From Ruminococcaceae bacterium UBA1772 (GTDB lineage Bacteria > Bacillota > Clostridia > Oscillospirales > Acutalibacteraceae): DNA of 5,709 nucleotides. Positions 1 through 4,710 of this stretch are shown here, in pieces; the first letter of the stretch is position 1, and the number at the start of each line of letters is the position of its first letter. Both the position numbers and the translations under genes were made by a program. Below the pieces are notes generated by a model. That model made no database searches and was not told the origin of the DNA. It worked only from the letters and a program-made list of their open reading frames with translations. Location: assembly GCA_002314645.1 (NCBI GenBank), contig DCGS01000069.1, forward strand, positions 9,952 to 15,660. The letters are read 5' to 3'.

Positions 1-659
1 AGGTAACCGTGTGATGCATGAAGCTGTACACCATCAATGCCAGCCTTCTTACAACGAAGTGCACCCTCAGCAAATTCGTCTTCGAGCTTTTTAATTTCCC
101 ACTTTGTAAGAGCACGTGTCTTCTGTGGCATAACAGGAGATGAACCAAGTCCTGTTGGAATGTTAGAAGCAGATACTACTGGGAAGTAGAAGTTGTGCAT
201 AAGTGGATTCTCAAAGTAGTCAAGGAACTTTGTCATTGTGAAGAAAAGCTTGAACCATGCGTCATGAAGTGGTGTCTGGCCAATCATGTCTGAAAGCTTC
301 CAAGCTGTAACTACAAGTTGTAAAGTCTGACGACCTGTATGGTGAAGCTGAACGAAGATTTTTGAATCATACTTATGAATTTCATCAGCGAGCTTTGTAA
401 GGCCAGGAATACATCTGTCAGATGTAACTGAAAGCTGTGAAGGGCCTGTACAACCTGTGTAGTCAGAAATACGAGTAACCTCAGTCTGAATAAGACCTAC
501 GCCACCCTTTGCACGTTCTGCATAGTATTCAATAAGTCTTTCGCCTGCTGTACCGTCAAGCTCACCAACCTCTAAAAGCATTGGTTCAAGAGCAATACGG
601 TTCTTAATTGTTACGTTACCAATTTGAATTGGCTCAAAAAGTTTAGGATACTTACTCAT
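1..659 (-). CDS. NADH:flavin oxidoreductase, old yellow enzyme family (N-terminal part, cut by window edge)
   Basis: This is the FMN-binding TIM-barrel part of an old yellow enzyme (OYE) family reductase. Members reduce activated C=C bonds such as enoates and enones with NAD(P)H in the cytoplasm; the substrate here cannot be told. The 219 visible codons start at ATG 659-657, preceded by a good AAGGAGC ribosome binding site (674-668). Family landmarks in order: KLFEPIQIGNVTIKNRI at residues 6-22 (first strand of the barrel), YYAERAKGGVGLIQTE at 45-60, VQLHHTGRQ at 103-111 (Gln104 in the usual FMN-contact position) and GIDGVQLHASHGYL from 207, where His214 and His217 match the conserved barrel-strand histidines. 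About 48 residues separate HHTGRQ from the next family block (PVVSASNIP, 160-168), roughly 30 more than in compact members such as YqjM. Members are often about 350 aa alone or 640-680 aa with a C-terminal FeS/FAD/NAD half; the cut leaves this open. It is transcribed divergently from the deo operon. Confidence 0.9.
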   Translation of the reverse strand, partial: MSKYPKLFEPIQIGNVTIKNRIALEPMLLEVGELDGTAGERLIEYYAERAKGGVGLIQTEVTRISDYTGCTGPSQLSVTSDRCIPGLTKLADEIHKYDSKIFVQLHHTGRQTLQLVVTAWKLSDMIGQTPLHDAWFKLFFTMTKFLDYFENPLMHNFYFPVVSASNIPTGLGSSPVMPQKTRALTKWEIKKLEDEFAEGALRCKKAGIDGVQLHASHGY

Positions 660-684
660 TTTTGTTCGCTCCTTAAATGACCAA

Positions 685-702
685 ATGTCAAAATATTCAC
701 AT
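685..702. promoter_or_regulatory. Candidate Rex-like operator palindrome over the oxidoreductase start site
   Basis: The plus strand reads ATGTCAA-AATA-TTCACAT. The 7-base arms pair at six of seven positions (mismatch c689/c698). The layout resembles the operator of the redox repressor Rex, TTGTGAA-N4-TTCACAA in Bacillus, with the right half close to consensus. It covers the predicted transcription start (about 699) of a flavin oxidoreductase gene, where a repressor site would work well. The region is AT-rich and the match is imperfect, so chance or another regulator remains possible. Confidence 0.35.
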
Positions 703-705
703 AAA

Positions 706-734
706 ATTATACAAATGTAAAACGAGCGTGTCAA
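706..734 (-). promoter_or_regulatory. Consensus sigma-A promoter of the oxidoreductase gene
   Basis: Read on the minus strand, TTGACA (734-729) is followed after exactly 17 bp by TATAAT (711-706). Both hexamers match the vegetative sigma factor consensus perfectly. Transcription should start near 699, giving a leader of about 40 nt before the ATG at 659. A promoter this strong next to a palindrome at the start site suggests expression held down by a repressor; that last step is inference. Confidence 0.85.
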
Positions 735-744
735 CATTGTATAA
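707..744. repeat. Inverted repeat TTATACAA(A)TGT / ACATTGTATAA spanning the minus-strand promoter
   Basis: The left arm TTATACAAATGT (707-718) and right arm ACATTGTATAA (734-744) are reverse complements except for one extra A in the left arm. The 15-nt spacer contains most of the promoter spacer. The left arm overlaps the -10 box of the oxidoreductase promoter and the right arm abuts its -35 box. This placement suggests two half-sites for a regulator. It lies upstream of both transcription starts, so it is unlikely to act as an RNA hairpin. Confidence 0.45.
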
Positions 745-756
745 AATAAACGAACG
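720..756. repeat. Short direct repeat AAACGAGCG / AAACGAACG in the divergent region
   Basis: AAACGAGCG (720-728) and AAACGAACG (748-756) differ at one base and lie 28 bp apart start to start. They are among the few GC-containing words in this AT-rich intergenic region. A shared protein-binding motif is possible, but the copies are short. Confidence 0.3.
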
Positions 757-759
757 AAA

Positions 760-805
760 TGTTATATATTCTATTTTCTTTTTATATATGATATAATTTA
801 TAACA
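760..805. repeat. Inverted repeat TGTTATATATT / AATTTATAACA framing the deo promoter
   Basis: The arms at 760-770 and 795-805 pair at 10 of 11 positions (mismatch t767/t798) around a 24-nt spacer. The left arm touches the weak -35 region; the right arm overlaps the -10 box and the predicted start site. The outer half-site is TGTTATA/TATAACA. Occupancy by a dimeric repressor, for example a DeoR-like or nucleoside-responsive regulator, would block transcription, but no known regulator is recognised. AT-richness makes partly chance pairing likely. Confidence 0.4.
769..797 (+). promoter_or_regulatory. Extended -10 promoter of the deo operon
   Basis: A perfect TATAAT at 792-797 is preceded by TG at 789-790, giving the extended -10 form TGATATAAT. 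Only a weak -35 candidate (TTCTAT, 769-774) lies at 17-bp spacing, as is usual when an extended -10 compensates. Transcription should start near 804-805, leaving a leader of about 36 nt before the deoC start codon. That is too short for a riboswitch, so control is more likely by a protein at the promoter. Confidence 0.75.
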
Positions 806-822
806 ATCATATAAAAACTTTC

Positions 823-830
823 AGAGAGGA
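823..830 (+). promoter_or_regulatory. Ribosome binding site supporting the TTG start of deoC
   Basis: AGAGAGGA ends 10 nt before TTG at 841. No in-frame ATG or GTG lies near, so this site decides the start. The position also gives the N-terminus expected of DeoC, with the SKVDHTLLSP block starting at residue 8. Confidence 0.7.
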
Positions 831-840
831 TCTGTTTTAT

Positions 841-1500
841 TTGGACATAAAAGACATACTTTCAAAAGTTGATCACACACTTCTCTCTCCTACAGCAACA
901 TGGGAAGATATAAAAGTAATATGTGATGACGCACTTAAATATGAAACTGCAAGTGTATGCGTTCCACCTTCATTTGTTGGACTCTGTGCAGATTACCTTG
1001 GTGGAAAAATTCCTGTTTGTACAGTAATTGGTTTCCCTAACGGCTACAACGCTACATCAGTAAAATGCTTTGAAGCAGAAAATGCAATAAGTGACGGTGC
1101 AGATGAAATAGATATGGTTATAAACCAGGGCTGGGTAAAATCTGGTCAATATGATTTAATCCTCAGCGAAATAAACAAGGTTAAAAGTGCATGTGACGAC
1201 AAAATACTCAAGGTAATTGTTGAGACCTGCAACTTAACATATGAGGAAAAGGTAAAAATAACTGAAGTTGTTGCAAAATCAGATGCTGACTTTATTAAGA
1301 CTTCTACAGGCTTTGGAAAGTCTGGTGCAACATTTGAAGACATTGAAATATTTGAAAACAACATTCACAACAACACTCAAATAAAGGCAGCCGGCGGAAT
1401 CTCTAGTATTGAGGACGCCGAACGTTTCATTTCACTTGGTGCCGACCGACTTGGCACAAGCAGAATTGTTAAGATTGTAAAGGAACAGGGACTCTTATAA
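841..1500 (+). CDS. deoC: Deoxyribose-phosphate aldolase
   Basis: DeoC is a cytoplasmic class I aldolase that splits 2-deoxyribose 5-phosphate into glyceraldehyde 3-phosphate and acetaldehyde, the last step of deoxyribonucleoside breakdown. The 219-aa product has the length of the short bacterial/archaeal type (E. coli has about 259). The barrel shows DHTLLSP at 11-17, ASVCVPPSFV at 37-46, GFPNG at 64-68, EIDMVIN at 89-95 with catalytic Asp91, VIVETCNL at 125-132, FIKTSTGFG at 151-159 with the Schiff-base Lys153, and KAAGGISS at 182-189 with the second active-site Lys182. The phosphate-site GTS is at 205-207. All key residues are present, so the enzyme should be active. It begins with TTG, which may lower its translation. 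It is the first gene after the promoter, and its stop codon overlaps the start of the next gene (TAATG), so the two are probably translationally coupled. Confidence 0.96.
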   Translation: MDIKDILSKVDHTLLSPTATWEDIKVICDDALKYETASVCVPPSFVGLCADYLGGKIPVCTVIGFPNGYNATSVKCFEAENAISDGADEIDMVINQGWVKSGQYDLILSEINKVKSACDDKILKVIVETCNLTYEEKVKITEVVAKSDADFIKTSTGFGKSGATFEDIEIFENNIHNNTQIKAAGGISSIEDAERFISLGADRLGTSRIVKIVKEQGLL

Positions 1501-2342
1501 TGGCAGCATTAATTCTAGAGGGCGGCACCTTCCGTCCAATGTTTTCGAGCGGCGTCATGGATGCACTCGTAGAAAATAATATAAACTTTGACTATGTTAT
1601 TGGCGTTTCCGCCGGCATTACTGACGGTGTATCCTACGTTTCAAAGCAAGTAGGAAGAAACTATGACATATTCATGAAATACAGGCATGACAAAAGATAT
1701 GTAAGCCTTAGAAACTATATAACAGACAGAAGTCTCTTCGGGCTTAAGTTCCTATACGAAGAAATGCCTCAGAAGCTTCTCCCTTTTGACTGGGAAACAT
1801 TCCACAATAACCCTGCCACCGTACGTGTAGGTGTTACAAATGCAAACACTGGAGAAGCAGAATATCTTGACGGTAAACTTCTTGATGACAAGTCAACAAT
1901 GCTTAAAGCTACCTGTGCGCAGCCACTGGTATTTCCTGAAATAGTAATTGATGGAACACCATACTATGATGGAGGAATTGTAGACTCCATTCCAATTCAG
2001 AAAGCAATTGATGATGGACAAGAAAAATTTCTCATTGTCCTTACAAGACCAGAAGGATATGTAAAAAAGCAATCTTCAAAAATGATTGCTGCAGCAAAAG
2101 TAATAGGAAGAAAATATCCAGCTTTGAAAGAGCCACTTCTCAATAGATACAAAATCTATAACGAACAAGTAGCTCTCTGTGAAAAACTGGAAAAAGAAGG
2201 AAAGGCAATCATCCTTCGCCCTACGGAAGAAGTAATGATTTCTTCACTTGAAAATGATTTAGAAAAAGCAGACAAGATCTTTAAATACGGATATGATCTT
2301 GCAAATTTAAAATTAGATGAAATAAAAGCATTATTTAACTAA
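1500..2342 (+). CDS. Patatin-like phospholipase / acyl hydrolase (YjjU-like)
   Basis: The 280-aa product is a patatin-family serine acyl hydrolase, a group that removes acyl chains from phospholipids or other esters. The nucleophile elbow is GVSAG at 35-39 (Ser37) and the catalytic Asp lies in DGG at 157-159 (Asp157), so the Ser-Asp dyad is intact. ATCAQPLVFP at 137-146 is the usual block before it. The oxyanion-hole loop reads EGGTFRPMFSSGV (7-19) instead of the common GGGxRG: the third Gly is Thr and the Gly after Arg is Pro. From about residue 170 to the end there is a helical C-terminal region like that of YjjU-type patatins. No signal peptide or membrane segment is seen, so it is probably cytoplasmic or membrane-peripheral. 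ATG at 1500 overlaps the deoC stop; AGGGA at 1487-1491 may serve as a weak ribosome binding site. Its place inside a nucleoside operon is unexplained, and its substrate cannot be inferred. Confidence 0.9.
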   Translation: MAALILEGGTFRPMFSSGVMDALVENNINFDYVIGVSAGITDGVSYVSKQVGRNYDIFMKYRHDKRYVSLRNYITDRSLFGLKFLYEEMPQKLLPFDWETFHNNPATVRVGVTNANTGEAEYLDGKLLDDKSTMLKATCAQPLVFPEIVIDGTPYYDGGIVDSIPIQKAIDDGQEKFLIVLTRPEGYVKKQSSKMIAAAKVIGRKYPALKEPLLNRYKIYNEQVALCEKLEKEGKAIILRPTEEVMISSLENDLEKADKIFKYGYDLANLKLDEIKALFN

Positions 2343-2358
2343 GAAAGGAAGTTGACGT

Positions 2359-3081
2359 ATGGCTAATACTCCTACACCACATATAAATGCATCACCAGAG
2401 GATTTTGCAAAAACAGTCCTCATGCCTGGTGACCCACTCCGTGCAAAATTCATTGCAGAAACATACCTTGAAGACGCAAAGCTTGTAAACAACGTTCGTG
2501 GAATTCAAGGATACACAGGAACATACAAAGGCGTGCCTGTAACTGTAATGGCAAGTGGAATGGGTATGCCTTCAATTGGCATTTACTCATATGAGCTTTT
2601 CAACTTCTTTGATGTTGATAACATTATTAGAATTGGCTCAGCTGGCGCCATTTCAGACGACCTTCAGCTTCGTGATATTGTTGCTGGTATGTCTGCTTGC
2701 ACAAACTCAAACTTTGCTGCACAGTATGGACTTCCTGGTGCATATGCACCAACTGCAAGCTACAAGCTTCTTAAAACACTTACAGACGTGGCAGATGAGC
2801 TTGGAACACCTGTAACAGTTGGCTCCCTCTATTCATCTGACACTTTCTATGATGACGCTTCAAGCCTTGCTTCATGGCAGAAGATGAACAATGTTTTAGC
2901 TGTTGAAATGGAGGCAGCTGCCCTCTATATGACAGCTGCAAGGGCTGGTAAAAATGCACTTGCAATATGCACTATTTCTGACGCTCCACTCAGAGGTGAA
3001 TCGCTCGACGCAGAGGCAAGACAGAACACATTCACACAGATGATGGAAATTGCCCTTAACACAGCGGTTAAACTCGGATAA
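2359..3081 (+). CDS. deoD: Purine-nucleoside phosphorylase, DeoD type
   Basis: DeoD catalyses reversible phosphorolysis of purine (deoxy)ribonucleosides to free base and (deoxy)ribose 1-phosphate; enzymes of this type are hexamers in the cytoplasm. The 240-aa length fits the family (about 235-240). Residues correspond to the E. coli enzyme with an offset of about four: His8 in TPHINA (from the neighbouring subunit), the phosphate-site loop MPGDPLRAKF at 22-31 with Gly24 and Arg28, Arg47 in VNNVRGIQGY, Arg91 in RIGSAGA, the ribose-contact segment AVEMEAAALY at 181-190, and Ser207-Asp208 in ISDAPL, where the Asp is the proton donor to purine N7. All active-site residues are present. A clear AAAGGAAG (2344-2351) lies 7 nt before the ATG, and the gap from the patatin gene is 16 bp. 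It supplies the substrate for DeoB, encoded next. Confidence 0.96.
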   Translation: MANTPTPHINASPEDFAKTVLMPGDPLRAKFIAETYLEDAKLVNNVRGIQGYTGTYKGVPVTVMASGMGMPSIGIYSYELFNFFDVDNIIRIGSAGAISDDLQLRDIVAGMSACTNSNFAAQYGLPGAYAPTASYKLLKTLTDVADELGTPVTVGSLYSSDTFYDDASSLASWQKMNNVLAVEMEAAALYMTAARAGKNALAICTISDAPLRGESLDAEARQNTFTQMMEIALNTAVKLG

Positions 3082-3093
3082 GAAGGTGACTAA

Positions 3094-4305
3094 ATGTCAA
3101 AACGCGTATTCTTAATAGTACTCGACAGCTATGGTGTTGGTGAACTTCCAGATGCTGATAAATTTGGAGATGTAGGCGCAAACACACTTAAAACCTGCGT
3201 AACTTCAGATAAATTCAAGGCTGACACTCTTACAATGCTCGGCCTTTTCAATATTGATGGCGTAAACTATGCCCCTTCCTTCTCCCTCCCTATGGCATCC
3301 TTCGGCAAGTGTGCTGAAAGGTCTATGGGTAAGGACACAACAACTGGCCACTGGGAAATTTGTGGAGCAGTAAGTGAGAAGGCAATGCCAACATATCCAA
3401 ACGGTTTCCCAAAGGAAATAATAGATGAATTTGAGAAACAGACAGGACGTGGCACTCTTGTAAACGCAACATACTCAGGTACGCAAGTCATTAACGACTA
3501 TGGAGACGAGCATGTTAAAACAGGCAAGCTCATAGTCTACACTTCAGCTGACAGCGTATTCCAAATTGCAGCACACGAAGACGTTGTTCCTGTAGAACAA
3601 CTCTATGAATACTGCAAAATTGCAAGAAACATCTTAGTTGGTGAACACGGTGTTGGTCGTGTAATTGCAAGACCATTCATTGGAACATCTGGCAACTACC
3701 AGAGAACTCCAAGACGTCACGACTTTTCACTTATGCCTCCAACAACAATCCTAAACGTAATGAAAGACGCAGGATTAGATGTCATTTCCATAGGCAAAAT
3801 TTATGATATTTTTGCAGGTTCTGGACTTACTGAAAGTAACCCTACAACAGGAAATAAGAACGGCATGGAAATGCTTGATAAAATGATTGAAAGAGACTTC
3901 AGCGGTCTCTGCTTTGCAAACCTTGTTGACTTTGATATGCTCTATGGCCACAGACGTGACATAGACGGCTACGCAAACGCAACAGCAGAGTTTGACTCAT
4001 GGCTTTCAAAGTTCATGTCAAAGCTCACACTTGATGACACCTTAATCATTACAGCAGACCATGGCTGTGACCCAGCATACACAAAGCATACAGACCATAC
4101 TCGTGAATACATTCCTCTTCTCTGGTACACAAGAGGTGGAACGGCAAATAACCTCCACGTAAGAGAAACCTATGCAGACATAGGTAAAACAATTGCTGAC
4201 CACTTTGGACTCGTAGAAAAAGCAAATGAAGCAGGTCTTGCTGGTGAAAGCTTCCTAGAGGATGTAACCTTTCAGGTAAGCGAGTATGCAAGATTTAGAA
4301 AGTAA
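3094..4305 (+). CDS. deoB: Phosphopentomutase
   Basis: DeoB interconverts (deoxy)ribose 1-phosphate and 5-phosphate, linking the phosphorylases (DeoD, Pdp) to DeoC. It belongs to the alkaline-phosphatase superfamily and uses two metal ions, typically Mn2+, and a phosphothreonine. Visible landmarks are Asp11 in LIVLDSYGVGELPDA, KDTTTGHWE at 80-88 containing the threonine that is phosphorylated, Asp281 and His286 in DFDMLYGHRRD, Asp322-His323 in ITADHGCDP, and the metal-ligand His near 335 in KHTDHTREYIP. The cap domain lies between the two halves (about 95-215) and includes RPFIGTSGNYQRTPRRHDFS. The length of 403 aa is slightly above the usual 385-400 because about 15 residues follow GESFL at the C-terminus. 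GAAGGTGA (3082-3089) directly after the deoD stop is the ribosome binding site; the gap is 12 bp. Confidence 0.96.
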   Translation: MSKRVFLIVLDSYGVGELPDADKFGDVGANTLKTCVTSDKFKADTLTMLGLFNIDGVNYAPSFSLPMASFGKCAERSMGKDTTTGHWEICGAVSEKAMPTYPNGFPKEIIDEFEKQTGRGTLVNATYSGTQVINDYGDEHVKTGKLIVYTSADSVFQIAAHEDVVPVEQLYEYCKIARNILVGEHGVGRVIARPFIGTSGNYQRTPRRHDFSLMPPTTILNVMKDAGLDVISIGKIYDIFAGSGLTESNPTTGNKNGMEMLDKMIERDFSGLCFANLVDFDMLYGHRRDIDGYANATAEFDSWLSKFMSKLTLDDTLIITADHGCDPAYTKHTDHTREYIPLLWYTRGGTANNLHVRETYADIGKTIADHFGLVEKANEAGLAGESFLEDVTFQVSEYARFRK

Positions 4306-4309
4306 GGAG
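4303..4309 (+). promoter_or_regulatory. Ribosome binding site deciding the cdd start
   Basis: TAAGGAG includes the deoB stop codon and ends 6 nt before ATG 4316. An in-frame ATG ten codons upstream (4286) lies inside deoB, lacks such a site and would add residues not found in the family, so 4316 is chosen. Confidence 0.85.
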
Positions 4310-4315
4310 AAACAT

Positions 4316-4696
4316 ATGACAAATCAAGAACTCATAGCTCTTGCTGAAGAAGCAATGGAATATGCATATTCTCCTTATTCCAACTTTAAAGTGGGCGCTG
4401 CCATTGAAACAGAAAGTGGTAAGGTTTACACAGGTTGTAACATTGAAAACGCTTCTTTCGGTGCAACTAACTGTGCCGAAAGAACTGCAATATTCAAAGC
4501 AGTTTCCGAAGGTGAAACTAAATTCAAAAAGATTGCAATAGTTGGCTCACAAAACCCATGCTATCCTTGTGGAATTTGCAGACAGGTAATGTCTGAATTT
4601 ACAAACAGTTTTTTCCCTATAATTCTCAAGGACGAAGATGATAATATTCTAAGTACAACACTCGAAGATCTACTACCACATTCATTTAATCTTTAA
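4316..4696 (+). CDS. cdd: Cytidine deaminase
   Basis: Cdd is a cytoplasmic zinc enzyme that deaminates cytidine and deoxycytidine to uridine and deoxyuridine, which Pdp, encoded next, can then cleave. The 126-aa product matches the small homotetrameric type (about 125-140 aa). It shows AYSPYSNFKVGAAI at 17-30, the ribose-binding GCNIENASFG at 40-49 (Asn42, Glu44), the zinc and catalytic motif NCAERTA at 52-58 (Cys53 ligand, Glu55 proton shuttle), and PCGICRQ at 84-90 with the other two zinc cysteines, Cys85 and Cys88. The position between the cysteines is Ile where many homologues have Ala; this should be harmless. The C-terminal LEDLLPHSF block is typical. The gap to deoB is 10 bp, so co-transcription is nearly certain. 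Confidence 0.96.
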   Translation: MTNQELIALAEEAMEYAYSPYSNFKVGAAIETESGKVYTGCNIENASFGATNCAERTAIFKAVSEGETKFKKIAIVGSQNPCYPCGICRQVMSEFTNSFFPIILKDEDDNILSTTLEDLLPHSFNL

Positions 4697-4702
4697 AGGA
4701 GG
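4695..4702 (+). promoter_or_regulatory. Strong ribosome binding site of pdp
   Basis: AAAGGAGG is a perfect Shine-Dalgarno sequence overlapping the cdd stop and ending 8 nt before ATG 4711. It favours this start (MRMYDII) over the ATG two codons later and is the best site in the operon. Confidence 0.85.
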
Positions 4703-4710
4703 AATTTCGT

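Noticed and set aside
798..840. Riboswitch or attenuator in the deo leader
   Set aside because: The predicted leader is only about 36 nt, with no stable GC-containing hairpin and no U-run terminator.
660..840. Rho-independent terminator in the intergenic region
   Set aside because: The genes diverge here, so none is expected, and the inverted repeats are AT-rich with long spacers and no stem followed by a U tract.
1146..1364. Minus-strand open frame opposite deoC (and similar ones opposite deoD and deoB)
   Set aside because: They lie entirely within conserved genes on the other strand and lack ribosome binding sites and recognisable domains.
2555..2815. 86-codon open frame on the plus strand within deoD
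   Set aside because: It is an out-of-frame shadow of a strongly conserved gene; its composition is rich in Leu, Thr and Ser with no domain, and it has no ribosome binding site.
4247..4305. Frameshift or read-through at the deoB C-terminus, because the protein is slightly long
   Set aside because: The extra 15 or so residues after GESFL are in frame with a normal stop, all catalytic residues are intact, and tail length varies in this family.
4286..4315. Ten-codon N-terminal extension of cytidine deaminase starting inside deoB
   Set aside because: There is no good ribosome binding site for it, it overlaps deoB, and the family N-terminus begins at the ATG at 4316, which has TAAGGAG at proper spacing.
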